Positions 11,681 to 21,737 are shown, counted from the first letter of the stretch. The stretch is DNA of 64,000 bases from Oscillospiraceae bacterium (GCA_015067615.1 SVMD01000004.1:787-64786); one strand, 5' to 3'. Notes: generated from the sequence alone by a model not told the origin. Translations and numbers: made by a program.

Positions 11681-12922
11681 TTACCGCTTCACGCTCCATT
11701 CATGGTTCAGGACAACGATACCCTCGGCAATATAGTCCATTTTGACGAAATAGCTTTTGATTCTTGTTCGGTAGTCCAGGTTGACGATTCCCGTCTGATC
11801 GAAGATGCCCACGTCGAAATAGTACTCTCCGCCGATCAGATTAAACTGGGGATAGGTCAGTGTCACTTCATTATAGCCCTTTTTCCAGGGAATTGACATA
11901 TTGTCCAGCTTGGTATTCAGGCCGCAGATATACTCATTGTCGATTCGGCGAATGGCTACACCCAGAACCGGATTCTTCAGAGTCTCATCTCCCACCAGGT
12001 AACTGACCTTCAGCACCACTTTTTCGCCGTGCTGGATTTCCTCGATCTCCCGGCCGGCGGCATTGAACATGTGCAGCTGATGGATCTGCACAAGGTCGAT
12101 CCCCGACATGTCGATCTGTCCCGCCGCGTCTCCACGCTGCGCATGGTTTTCCGCCACACACTGGGCCAGATACTGCTCAATGGGCAGATCACTTTTCAGA
12201 AAATCCAGATACCGGTCCGTGACCTCGTCAGTATTGCCGTCCATCAGCAGCTTTCCCCGGTTAAGCCAGATAGCCCGGTTGCAGAATCGCTTAACGGAGT
12301 TAACATCGTGGGTGACAAAGAGAATGGTCTTCCCTTTCTGGACAAATTCCGTGAATTTGTCCATGCACTTCATCTGGAAGCGGATATCTCCCACCGCCAG
12401 TGCCTCATCCACGATCAGAATATCCGGATCCACATGAATGGCCACCGCAAAAGCCAGCCGCACAAACATGCCGCTGGAATAGGTTTTCACCGGCTGGTTG
12501 ATGTACTCACCAATGTCCGCGAAGGCCAGGATCTGAGGAATTCTTTCCTCGATCTCTTCCCTGCTCACACGCATCATGGTGGCGTTGAGATAGATATTCT
12601 GCATGCCGGTGTATTCCATATTGAAGCCGGTGCCCAGCTCCAGCAGTGCCGCCACCTTTCCATGGATCTGCACATCACCGGAGGTGGGGTTCAGAACGCC
12701 GGTCAGGATCTTCAGAATGGTGGACTTGCCGGAACCGTTGCGGCCCACAATACCCACGATCTCACCCCTGCCGACCTCAAAGGACACTTCATCCAGGGCA
12801 TAACTCTTTTTGTGGTAAACCCTGCCCTTATTCAGGCCCAGAGCCTCCTTCAGCCGGTCCTTGGGCTCGGCATACATTTTATAAACTTTGGTAACTTTAT
12901 CTACTTTAATTACGCTTTCCAT
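11681..12922 (-). CDS. Polysaccharide ABC transporter ATP-binding protein with C-terminal Wzt-like domain
   Basis: Walker A GRNGSGKST, ABC signature TYSSGMFVRLAFA, Walker B DILIVDEAL; about 170-aa C-terminal extension as in Wzt. Confidence 0.9.
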   Translation of the reverse strand: MESVIKVDKVTKVYKMYAEPKDRLKEALGLNKGRVYHKKSYALDEVSFEVGRGEIVGIVGRNGSGKSTILKILTGVLNPTSGDVQIHGKVAALLELGTGFNMEYTGMQNIYLNATMMRVSREEIEERIPQILAFADIGEYINQPVKTYSSGMFVRLAFAVAIHVDPDILIVDEALAVGDIRFQMKCMDKFTEFVQKGKTILFVTHDVNSVKRFCNRAIWLNRGKLLMDGNTDEVTDRYLDFLKSDLPIEQYLAQCVAENHAQRGDAAGQIDMSGIDLVQIHQLHMFNAAGREIEEIQHGEKVVLKVSYLVGDETLKNPVLGVAIRRIDNEYICGLNTKLDNMSIPWKKGYNEVTLTYPQFNLIGGEYYFDVGIFDQTGIVNLDYRTRIKSYFVKMDYIAEGIVVLNHEWSVKR

Positions 12923-12936
12923 ACTGCCCCCGTATC

Positions 12937-13902
12937 TTACAGAACATCAGAAAAATGCGTTTTCAGCCTGTTGAATACTTTTGTACCGATCAGATAAATT
13001 CCGGCACAGATACACCAGAAATACACGCTCCAGGCGGGTTTTTCCCAGAACCACAGTTTCTCCAGCAGAGCATCCCGGAAACCCGCCACAACGTAATAAA
13101 CCGGATTGAGCTTGAAAATCTTTTGCAAGCTCAGGGACATGGTAGCTGCCGGATTCCACATAATGGGCGTCAGCCAGATGCCCATGGTCAGGATGATGTT
13201 CACAATTTGGGACATATCCCGGAAGAACACCGTAAAGGCAGCCGTAATATAGGAAAGACCCGTTGCCAGGAGCGCCAGCGCGCAGGTATAGTACGGCAGC
13301 TGCAGAAGATACAGATCAATGCCATATCCATAGCCCACGCACATCAGCACCACAACGCCCACAAAGAACAGGTGGACAAACAACGCGGAGCACACCTTCA
13401 GCACCGGAAGAATTTCCACATTAAACCGCACCTTTTTTACCAGATAGTTATATTCCAGCAGAGAGTTGGATGCGCCCATCCAGGCTTCGGAGAAATAAAA
13501 CCAGGGCACCAGTCCGGACATCAGGAACAGGATAAAGGGATGATCACTCATATTGCCGGAGCGTAGGCCCACCTGAAATACAAACCAGTACAAAACAATG
13601 GTGATCACCGGCTGAAAAAACGCCCAGAACACGCCCAGATAGGATCCGGCAAACCGTGCCCGGAAATCATTTTTCACCAGTGCCCAAACCACGTCCCGTT
13701 CCCGGAAGAGGTACCGCGGCAGCCGCAGCATGTCCTTCCGGTTCAGCAAACACGCCACCGCGGTGATATTGATGGCTGCGCACAGCGCATAATGCTGATA
13801 AGGCGGGTCCGGAGAAAACCGGGCAGATACCAGCAGCATCAGGTTCAATGCCGCCGTCAGGAAGATCAGGCCGCCGACACCAATTCTTTCTTTATTCTTC
13901 AT
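12937..13902 (-). CDS. ABC-2 type polysaccharide export permease (Wzm/TagG-like)
   Basis: 321 aa, multiple TM segments; LVKNDFRARFAGSYLGVFWAFFQPVITIVLYWFVFQVG. Confidence 0.9.
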   Translation of the reverse strand: MKNKERIGVGGLIFLTAALNLMLLVSARFSPDPPYQHYALCAAINITAVACLLNRKDMLRLPRYLFRERDVVWALVKNDFRARFAGSYLGVFWAFFQPVITIVLYWFVFQVGLRSGNMSDHPFILFLMSGLVPWFYFSEAWMGASNSLLEYNYLVKKVRFNVEILPVLKVCSALFVHLFFVGVVVLMCVGYGYGIDLYLLQLPYYTCALALLATGLSYITAAFTVFFRDMSQIVNIILTMGIWLTPIMWNPAATMSLSLQKIFKLNPVYYVVAGFRDALLEKLWFWEKPAWSVYFWCICAGIYLIGTKVFNRLKTHFSDVL

Positions 13903-15416
13903 CGGCTTCCTCCCCGTTTGATGCGGTTTTTCACTTTCCTTACGACCTTCCGCAGAATCCCGGCAGCACGTTTCACCAGCTTCATGACCACATTATTTTC
14001 ATATCGGTTCAACCTGCGCTCCAGCTCCATGGCGTACAGGTCCTTGCTGTTGGCAAGCGTAATATACGCGCCGATATCCACACGGCACCGGGCCAGTTCG
14101 TCATTCAGCGCCGTAATATTGCTTTGAAGCGTCGACACATAGGCTTCCTTTTCCTCAATGGCCTCATCCAGCCGGAGGATATGCTCCTGAAGTTCCGTTT
14201 CCCGACAGCCCAACCTGGTAATTTCCGAACGCAGCAGTTCCTGTTCTGCCTGAAGCGCCTGAAACGCCCGGCATTTCTCGTCGTACAGCGCAGCCTGTTT
14301 CTGATGCCTGCGCTCCATCTCCTCCAGCAGGCAGGGAATCGCTTCCTCCAGCTGCTTCAGATACGCCTGTCCGGGCAGCAGGATGTCAGCCTCCAAAGTA
14401 ATTGGGCCGGTGCCCGGCAGGGTGTCGGTATAGACCAGAGGGTCCTCGCCCGCAAGCAACAGACCGTCGCCCAGATCATGCCCTTCCGGGCAGATCAGCG
14501 GGATCTCCGCTCCGCCCTGCCGCAGACAGATGCTCCGCAGGATACAGCCCTGCAGTTCCACCGGATCAAAGCGAACACGCTTCACATCTTCATAATTCTC
14601 TGTCTCCCAGCGGGCGTGATAACCATTTTCCGTCAGTTCGGAGACGATCCCGATGACCTCCTCCGGGTTAAAGTCCCGCCCGGTGTCCAGATACACATGA
14701 CTTTGGATCCGGGATTCGGGCAGCACGGGTACTCTGCCCGGCGCCGGATCCTTGTCCAGAGCAAAGACAAACTGGTACACTTCACCGCACCGGCGCTCAT
14801 TCAGGATATTCTCCAGAAGACCAACTCTGGGAAGCTGTTCCGGAAACTGCTCCGTATAGCCGGTGGGACAGCGGGTCCCCTCCACAAACCGCAGCGTCAG
14901 ACCGCAATCCTCCGCCAGTTCCCGCAGGTTTTCCAGTCCCCAGAAACGGACGTGCGAATCATCCAGAATACCGGTAGGCGTATAGTCAAAGCGTTCGCAG
15001 CAGCATTTCAGCAGAATATCATTGTGCGTAATATTCGGCACCGAAGCCAAAATCGTGCCGCTGTCCTTCAGCAGCCGGGCTGCCTGTTTCAGAACCGCCA
15101 CCGGATCCGGCAGATGCTCCAGAACATCGGCAAATAAAATCGCGTCAAACCGGATGTCACCGAAGCGCTGCACCCAGGAATAATCCATGATATCGCCGCA
15201 GACACCGTCCTGTGCGTATTGCAGTGCCGTATCATAGGCTTCCCGGTCGTATTCCACAATATAGACTCTGCAGTTCATCTTTTCCTGCATATACCGGGTC
15301 ATGCGTCCCGTGGCGCAGCCAAATTCCAGGACCACAGAATGATCCCGGATTTTATTTAGAATAATACCTGTGGAGGTATTCAGTGACAAATCTATCTCAA
15401 AATCGTATTTCGACAT
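13899..15416 (-). CDS. Class I SAM-dependent methyltransferase with C-terminal coiled coil
   Basis: VLEFGCATGRMTRYM motif I, DAILFADVLEHLPDP; heptad-rich C-terminus. Start at MSKYDFEIDL chosen so that it does not overlap the upstream gene. Confidence 0.8.
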   Translation of the reverse strand: MSKYDFEIDLSLNTSTGIILNKIRDHSVVLEFGCATGRMTRYMQEKMNCRVYIVEYDREAYDTALQYAQDGVCGDIMDYSWVQRFGDIRFDAILFADVLEHLPDPVAVLKQAARLLKDSGTILASVPNITHNDILLKCCCERFDYTPTGILDDSHVRFWGLENLRELAEDCGLTLRFVEGTRCPTGYTEQFPEQLPRVGLLENILNERRCGEVYQFVFALDKDPAPGRVPVLPESRIQSHVYLDTGRDFNPEEVIGIVSELTENGYHARWETENYEDVKRVRFDPVELQGCILRSICLRQGGAEIPLICPEGHDLGDGLLLAGEDPLVYTDTLPGTGPITLEADILLPGQAYLKQLEEAIPCLLEEMERRHQKQAALYDEKCRAFQALQAEQELLRSEITRLGCRETELQEHILRLDEAIEEKEAYVSTLQSNITALNDELARCRVDIGAYITLANSKDLYAMELERRLNRYENNVVMKLVKRAAGILRKVVRKVKNRIKRGGSR

Positions 15417-15462
15417 GGATGTTTCCTCCATCGTCCTGCCGTGGCAGAACGTAAACGCATGC

Positions 15463-18108
15463 TCAGCGTTTGAACAGTTTGGTATAAACCCGGTAAGCAA
15501 CACCGATCAGCCACTTGATCTGGCGTTTAAAGGGCATATTTTCCCGGTTGAAGAATCTGACCATTTTGTATTCCAGGCTCTGGTTAATGCTTTGCAGCGT
15601 CGCCTCCAGCTGACCGATCCGCTGGATCAGTTCTGCCGCGGAGCCCCCGGTATATCCCCCCTGATCTGCCTGTCCAATCACGTAGGCATTGTACATTGCC
15701 TGGACATCATAATCTCCGTCCTGCTCTCTGGCCGGGGGCAGGGTGCAATAGAGCTGACGGTATTCCTCCGCCATTTGGGCAATGGTCTTGTGCGGGGTTT
15801 CCAAAACACATTTCCGCATATGCGCCAGCTGCTCCCGATCCTCGAATATCTCATCGATCCGTCCCAGAATCTCCCTGGCTGACGCGCTGTGACTGACCAA
15901 CCAGCCGATCTGATCCTGACGCAGCCTTTCACCCAGGGCACCGATATCCGTTGCCAGAATGGGAATTCCCGCTACATGTGCTTCTGACGCGGTATAGCAG
16001 AAGGTCTCAGGACAGATGGGCAGTATGCAGACCAGATCGATCTGATTCTGATTCAGAATCTGCATAACATCTTCTCTGCAATACCAGCCGGTTTTGATCA
16101 CATTCGACTTTTCCAGTGTAATCAGATTGGGGTCCCCGTTTCCGCCGATAATATACCAGTCGTATCGGCTGCCGCTCTGGCGGATCATCTCATAGGCCAG
16201 TGCGCTGCCCTTCGTTTCGTTCATTCCGCCCAGGAAAGCAATTCGGGGCACTTTCTTCTCCCGGTACTTGTAATCTTTCATTCTGATCCAGTCACTGCGG
16301 AATTCTTCCTCACCGCTGCGCAGGATCAGCTGCACCCGCAGCGGTCCGGAAGCAAAACAGCCGTCGGGGATCCGAACCGTGAAGCCGCAGTGCAGATACA
16401 GTGTTCCTATGGACTCCGCCACATCCGGACGGTTGACCGTCCTGGTTCTGTACTGGCAGCGTGTTCCCTTTTCATCCTCCACCAGCAGGAGCATCTGGCA
16501 GAAGCTGCTGTTTATACCCTCCCGGAATGCCCATCCACTGATCGTATAGTCCGCACCGCAGGCCTGTTCAATTTGATACTTCAACTCTGACGTAGTTTTT
16601 TTCATCTCCAGCGGCTGCATGTCAAACCGGTTCATTCCATGACCGATGACCCGGATACGCTCTTTCAGCTGGGGATATACCGCGCTGTAGACTTCCCTTA
16701 CCGCATTGGAAGGCGCAATCAGCTGTTCGCAGGCATTCAGCGCCTGCAGCACATGTTCTCTCCATTCAGACAGATACGTCTGTCCCTGAACATAGCCCAT
16801 CTGGCTGCACAGGCATCGGGCACAATTGTCACTGAATCCACCGCAGTACCTGCTCCCGTTTTCCAGCAGCTTAATAGTGGGACATACATAGAAAAAGTCA
16901 TGCAGTGTCGCAATCAGCGGAATGCCCCGTTCCTTCGCGATTCGGAAGATATCCAGTGACAGGTCCATCACATGATGCACATGTACCACATCGATCCGAA
17001 AAGCGCCAAAAATCTGGTCGATCACTTCTGTCAGCTCCCGGCTGTGGAACATCTGAAACAGCGGTTTCTTCTCCACAAAGAAATGGAAGCTCATCTGACC
17101 GTCTTCCTGATAGATCGTCAGCCGCAGAATCTTGCCATCCCGGGCAAGTACAAATACATTGTGATCCTCCCTAAGCTGGTTCATCAGATCCTTTACATGG
17201 AACTGGGTACCGCCGATGCTGTCACTCGCATCGGCACGAAAATCCATATGCAGCACATAGAGAATATTCTTTTTCCCGTTTTCAAGTCTGGCATACAGCT
17301 CCACGTTGCTGCGCAGGTATTGGTCTGGGTTATCCCGAACGTACTCCGCATTTTCCTGCAGCTGCCGTGGATAGCGCCCCCGCAGGATCTGCTCATGCTC
17401 TGCCATCAGCTTTTTCTTTTCCTCACCGAGGAACGATGCGGAACCGCTGTGAAAAATGTAAGTATCATCACACAGTACATGGTAATACCCCATTTGCTCG
17501 GCACGCCAGCAAAAATCGTTTTCCTCACCATAGCCCCGCTTGAAGGTTTCTTCATCAAACAGTCCGATTTTTTCAATCACTTCCCGCTTGATAAACATGC
17601 AAAAGCCCACAGCCACTGTGATTCTCGGGTACTTTCTCATGCTCCTGCGTTCAATGATTCGGGCATATTCCTCAATGGACATACCGTAGGGAACAGTATT
17701 GTCCTGGCAAAAGTTAGGAATGGAGCACAATGTTGCGTTGTTGGAGAAGGGTGTCACGGTGGCGATAGCCGGATCCGAATAGGCACACCGCAGCATTTTG
17801 TCAATCCACCCGGCAGTCACAATGGTATCCGCGTTCAGCAGCAGTACATCCCTTTGGGAATACTGCAGTCCCCGGTTAATCGTACCGGAGAAACCCAGAT
17901 TCTCTTCATTGTGAAGCACCACAATACCCGGCTGCTCCAGACTGTTCAGATATTCACTGACCTTTTGATCCGGGCTACAGTCATCGATCAGGATCAGGCG
18001 GTCCCGGTTCAGATCCGTATGCTCCTGAATGCTTCTGACGCATACCCGCAAATGCTCAAGTGCGTTGTACACCGGAACAATGATATCAATTCCTTCGCTT
18101 CTGTTCAC
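15463..18108 (-). CDS. Fused GT2 / GT4-type glycosyltransferase
   Basis: GT2 core IDIIVPVYNALEHLRVCVRSI...LIDDCSPD...; C-terminal GT4-like VHVHHVMDLSLDIF...VRVIGHGMN..., LCILPICPETFCYTASEAHVAGIPILATDIGALGE. Confidence 0.85.
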   Translation of the reverse strand: MNRSEGIDIIVPVYNALEHLRVCVRSIQEHTDLNRDRLILIDDCSPDQKVSEYLNSLEQPGIVVLHNEENLGFSGTINRGLQYSQRDVLLLNADTIVTAGWIDKMLRCAYSDPAIATVTPFSNNATLCSIPNFCQDNTVPYGMSIEEYARIIERRSMRKYPRITVAVGFCMFIKREVIEKIGLFDEETFKRGYGEENDFCWRAEQMGYYHVLCDDTYIFHSGSASFLGEEKKKLMAEHEQILRGRYPRQLQENAEYVRDNPDQYLRSNVELYARLENGKKNILYVLHMDFRADASDSIGGTQFHVKDLMNQLREDHNVFVLARDGKILRLTIYQEDGQMSFHFFVEKKPLFQMFHSRELTEVIDQIFGAFRIDVVHVHHVMDLSLDIFRIAKERGIPLIATLHDFFYVCPTIKLLENGSRYCGGFSDNCARCLCSQMGYVQGQTYLSEWREHVLQALNACEQLIAPSNAVREVYSAVYPQLKERIRVIGHGMNRFDMQPLEMKKTTSELKYQIEQACGADYTISGWAFREGINSSFCQMLLLVEDEKGTRCQYRTRTVNRPDVAESIGTLYLHCGFTVRIPDGCFASGPLRVQLILRSGEEEFRSDWIRMKDYKYREKKVPRIAFLGGMNETKGSALAYEMIRQSGSRYDWYIIGGNGDPNLITLEKSNVIKTGWYCREDVMQILNQNQIDLVCILPICPETFCYTASEAHVAGIPILATDIGALGERLRQDQIGWLVSHSASAREILGRIDEIFEDREQLAHMRKCVLETPHKTIAQMAEEYRQLYCTLPPAREQDGDYDVQAMYNAYVIGQADQGGYTGGSAAELIQRIGQLEATLQSINQSLEYKMVRFFNRENMPFKRQIKWLIGVAYRVYTKLFKR

Positions 18109-18499
18109 ACAATCACCTTTTCTGATACGGCACAGTCTGCTGCCAATTCCCGGACCGGTATTTCCGCCGCCTGTTCCTTCGTTATTTTATACAAATGTAA
18201 AAAACATAGTAATTCCAATTTTAATTAAATTATTATACAACCTCCATAAAAATAAGTCAATAATCCGCGCTCTCAAACTCTTTGTCAGTTATTTCCATAT
18301 CCGGCGCTCTCCGCCGTATCTGTTCTCAGAACCAGCAGACGCAAAATATCCGTATTAGCAGGAAAACACAAAAACCGCCGGTATTTACCGGAATGTTCCA
18401 TATTCCGCACCTTCATATCCACGGAAATCCCTTTTTTCAGATTGGCGCGTTCCCGGAATAGTTTTTCTGAGAACGCCTTTGTGTATCACATTTCGGAAA

Positions 18500-20293
18500 T
18501 CATAAGGAATTTCTTGCATCCTCTGCAAAATTCTCTTCCTCAGGCTCCCCACAATCCACCTCCGCAAAGGCTTCCAGAGGTTCTTCTGCACTGATCTCAT
18601 CCTGGTGGCCTAATCTATCATCCATATCAGGGAATTCAATATCACTTTCATCCGCACCAAACAGAACCACATGTGCATTCACGCCGTCCCAGATCACCTT
18701 GTGCACCACAGTGCGGATGGCTGCCCGCTTCTCTTCGATGGACATTCCATCGATGCTGATGCGGAACATGGACAGCATCTGCCGCAGCAGGTCGAACTCC
18801 ATGTCACTCAGGGCGTTGGCCTCCGTCAGACCTTCCAGCTCATGAATGCGGTTCTCGATTTCCCGGTTGGCTTCGCTCAGTTCCTCAATTCGCTTCAGCA
18901 CACGGGGGCGGGCAATGGATTCACCGATCATGCCCATACTGTCGATGAGACCATTGATTGTCTTTTCATTTTCTCCATACTCCGCCCGGAGGTCAGCCAG
19001 TTGGGTCTCATACTGTTCCCGGTTGCCTGTGTAAAACCGACGGTTCTTTTCCAGCTGCGTGATGAAACTGCTGTCATGCTCTCTCAGGGACTTAATCTGC
19101 TCGATGATGGCCGCATCCAGAATATTGCCGCCCGCGTTGCGGCGGTTGCAGCGTTCCCGCTTGCTGCGTTCCTTCATCTTGCACACATAGGTGTAGATCG
19201 GCTGTCCGTCCGCTGTCTTGCGCTGGGAGAGCTTGGGGTACATCCGTTCGCCACAGGAGCAGAACAGCAGGCCGGTCAGCAGGGCCTCATTATTTCGGGG
19301 CTTGCGGTAGCCCTTGGACTTGTTTCTGTCCAGGGACTCCTGCACCTTAATCCACTGCTTGGAGGGAACCAGACCGGGATGCTGGCCCAGTGCGATGATC
19401 CACTCGCTGACAGGCAACAGGACGGTTGCCTTGCCCTTCTCCTGGTCGGTGCGGTTGTAGGCCATGATGCCGCAGGTGCCGTCAAACTCCTCCCGGTCGA
19501 AGCACACATCCGCTTCCCGCTCCGTGAAATAATGGTAGGCGTCCTCATCCGCCACCATGTATACGGGGTTCTGCAGAATCGCTTTGATTGCAAACCGAGT
19601 AAAATCTTTGCCCTGCTTAGTCTTGATACGACGGCGCAGCATTTCCGCTTCCACCGCGGTCAGGGAATCCGTTTCCGTGTAGAGGTCGAAGATCATCTTC
19701 GGAATCTCCGCTTCCTCCGGGATGGGCACCAGCTTGAAGGATTTCCGGGTTTTGCCGTCCACGTTCACTTTGCTGACAGGCTCGGACTTAAAGCCGGTGG
19801 GCGCATTGCCGCCCAGCCAGCGTCCAGTCTTGGCAAGCTCGTGCATATTATCCCGGATACGCTCAGCAATGGTCTCCCGCTCCAGCTGGGAGAACACGGA
19901 GATAATGAACATCATGGCCCGGCCCATGGGGGTACTGGTATCAAACTGCTCCCGGATAGACACAAAGGATACATCCAGCTTGGTCAGCTCATCGATCAAG
20001 CCGGTAAAGTCGCTGATATTTCGGCTGATTCTGTCCAGACGATAGACCACGATGGCCTTGAACTTGCGCTTGCGCACATCTGCCATCATCTTCTGGAAGT
20101 CAGGACGCTTCAGATTACCGCCGGAGAAGCCTTCGTCCTCAAAGACAACACAGCGATCCACATAGCCTTCCCCAAACATATTACGCACATAATCCTTGCA
20201 AAGATCTACCTGATTGCCAATACTCTCACCCTTGCCGGTGAACTTGGATTTACGGGAATATATGGCGATCATATCCTCATTTTTTTGCATCAA
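18500..20293 (-). CDS. Large serine recombinase (resolvase/invertase N-terminal, recombinase and zinc-ribbon domains)
   Basis: IAIYSRKSKFTGKGESIGNQVDLCKDYV, VVYRLDRISRNISDF, FSQLERETIAERIRDNM, CSCGERMYPKL...CNRRN zinc ribbon, coiled coil. Confidence 0.92.
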   Translation of the reverse strand: MMQKNEDMIAIYSRKSKFTGKGESIGNQVDLCKDYVRNMFGEGYVDRCVVFEDEGFSGGNLKRPDFQKMMADVRKRKFKAIVVYRLDRISRNISDFTGLIDELTKLDVSFVSIREQFDTSTPMGRAMMFIISVFSQLERETIAERIRDNMHELAKTGRWLGGNAPTGFKSEPVSKVNVDGKTRKSFKLVPIPEEAEIPKMIFDLYTETDSLTAVEAEMLRRRIKTKQGKDFTRFAIKAILQNPVYMVADEDAYHYFTEREADVCFDREEFDGTCGIMAYNRTDQEKGKATVLLPVSEWIIALGQHPGLVPSKQWIKVQESLDRNKSKGYRKPRNNEALLTGLLFCSCGERMYPKLSQRKTADGQPIYTYVCKMKERSKRERCNRRNAGGNILDAAIIEQIKSLREHDSSFITQLEKNRRFYTGNREQYETQLADLRAEYGENEKTINGLIDSMGMIGESIARPRVLKRIEELSEANREIENRIHELEGLTEANALSDMEFDLLRQMLSMFRISIDGMSIEEKRAAIRTVVHKVIWDGVNAHVVLFGADESDIEFPDMDDRLGHQDEISAEEPLEAFAEVDCGEPEEENFAEDARNSL

Positions 20294-20462
20294 ATTAGCC
20301 CCTCCTGATATGTGATGTTCTTTATGCTATTATATCGCAGCGTAAGACCATGTAAGCAGGAGGCCGGGAATTATGGCAAGTAAACCTCAGAAATGGTCGG
20401 CACCTACGCCCTTGATACAGACAGTTGATAAAGGTGATTTGTTCCATCACGGCTGCGCGATT

Positions 20463-20693
20463 TCAGAGTCTATACCGTATTGTACCAAGCCATTTCCAGA
20501 CGGTGGAGTATATCATTGCCACCAGTTGATGGAAAGCCTGCCATGCTTCTTCGGGTATGTGCTGGGGCAGCTGATATCCCAGCTTTGCGTAAAGATCCAT
20601 TCGCTGAAAATCTCCCACAGTGACGGAGATAGACGTATCCTCGCTTCGATCTGCCTTGCTATCCTCATGTATGAGCAATTCCGGGTTCTGCAA
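20463..20693 (-). CDS. Small hypothetical protein or fragment of one (element-associated)
   Basis: MQNPELLIHEDSKADRSEDTSISVTVGDFQRMDLYAKLGYQLPQHIPEEAWQAF...; the same frame stays open upstream to about 20795 (NQLEQDCGQQAGDYRRQAAYRAAGYAHADGSQILLQNPEL), so the start is uncertain. Confidence 0.35.
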   Translation of the reverse strand: MQNPELLIHEDSKADRSEDTSISVTVGDFQRMDLYAKLGYQLPQHIPEEAWQAFHQLVAMIYSTVWKWLGTIRYRL

Positions 20694-20812
20694 AAGAATC
20701 TGGCTGCCATCGGCGTGGGCGTAACCGGCGGCGCGGTAAGCAGCCTGTCGCCGGTAATCGCCGGCCTGCTGACCGCAATCCTGTTCCAGCTGATTTTACT
20801 ATTGAGTCGAAG

Positions 20813-20831
20813 CCACCTGTATAGCAGGTGG
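20813..20831. other. Perfect hairpin ccacctg-tatag-caggtgg near the recombinase
   Basis: Inverted repeat read directly from the sequence. Confidence 0.6.
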
Positions 20832-20969
20832 TTCTCTTTCTGCCGCACCCTCTGTGCCGGCTTCCGCAATGTATCCGGATGAAACTCCTGTATCTCCATC
20901 GATGTCTGCTCCTCATATCTGCACCGCGTTATGAATAGAATGCATAAGGAGGTGACCGTCATCCGGAAA

Positions 20970-21161
20970 ATGGCGCCAATCAGTCTGGTCGTATACTACC
21001 CCAAAACAGAAAAAGGAACAGAAGAATTGGCACGGCGGGTATCCGATGTCCACGCAGCATCTGTTATCCGGCAGCTCAAGGCACTAAACTGCCCCGCACA
21101 TCAAAAACTTGACCTTCTGGATGCGGTTATCAAGACCGTAAAGGAAAGAAGCAGGGAATAG
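20970..21161 (+). CDS. Small hypothetical protein (MAPISLVVYYPKTEKGTEELARRVSDVHAASVIRQLKALNCPAHQKLDLLDAVIKTVKE)
   Basis: Well-formed ORF convergent with sigK; resembles small proteins found in Clostridia mobile elements (from memory, unverified). Confidence 0.6.
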   Translation: MAPISLVVYYPKTEKGTEELARRVSDVHAASVIRQLKALNCPAHQKLDLLDAVIKTVKERSRE

Positions 21162-21164
21162 ACT

Positions 21165-21626
21165 TTATGCAAAGTCTATTCCCTGCTTTATTATTCCCCA
21201 CCTTTCATACTGATCCATAATTCGGTCAAACTGCGCCATGTTGACGTTTAAAGCCTTGGGGTGCAATCGCTCCGCTCTTAAAGTCGCTGGTGTGAGGATA
21301 GCATTCTCAACGCACCGGGCGGCGTAGGTGGCGAGCCTTGCCCCTTTGGATACATCAAAGGTGGTGATGCCCTTGATCAGGCCGATGGTGCCGATAGAGA
21401 TCAGGTCCTCCTGGTCAGCGCTCTGGGCATAGTATTTTTTCATGATATGGGCCACCAGCCGCAGGTTCCGCTCGATGAGAATATTCCGGGCCTCCAGGTC
21501 CCCGGCGGCGCTTAAGTGAAGATAGTGCTGCTCCTCCTCCTGGGTCAGGGGTCTGGGAAAGGAGCCGGTGGACAGCTGCAGGGAGTAAAACAGTGACCCC
21601 AGCATCAGCCATGGGGCAATGAACAT
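21165..21626 (-). CDS. sigK: RNA polymerase sporulation sigma factor SigK, N-terminal part only, interrupted by a skin-like element
   Basis: GSFPRPLTQEEEQHYLHLSAAGDLEARNILIERNLRLVAHIMKKY...DQEDLISIGTIGLIKGITTFDVSKGARLATYAARCVENAIL matches SigK, then diverges (TPATLRAERLHPKALNVNM...stop). No region 4 in this ORF. Confidence 0.9.
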   Translation of the reverse strand: MFIAPWLMLGSLFYSLQLSTGSFPRPLTQEEEQHYLHLSAAGDLEARNILIERNLRLVAHIMKKYYAQSADQEDLISIGTIGLIKGITTFDVSKGARLATYAARCVENAILTPATLRAERLHPKALNVNMAQFDRIMDQYERWGIIKQGIDFA

Positions 21627-21685
21627 AGAAACCACCTCCACCCTACCATACGCGCCCCGGCCCGTCCTTTTTCCGGCTTTCGCGC

Positions 21686-21716
21686 AAAAAAGCCCGCATG
21701 GCTGTCCATGCGGGCT
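21686..21716 (-). terminator. Rho-independent terminator downstream of malic enzyme
   Basis: Minus strand GCCCGCATG-GACAGC-CATGCGGGC followed by TTTTTT. Confidence 0.85.
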
Positions 21717-21737
21717 TGGGGTGTTGGAAATTACGGA

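Noticed and set aside
18109-18499. sigK C-terminal half just left of the recombinase
   Set aside because: Looked for SigK region 3-4 signatures on the minus strand here; only AT-rich non-coding sequence and short frames were found.
18500-21161. Prophage or ICE at the recombinase
   Set aside because: No phage structural, relaxase or conjugation genes are visible; the split sigK gives a better explanation.
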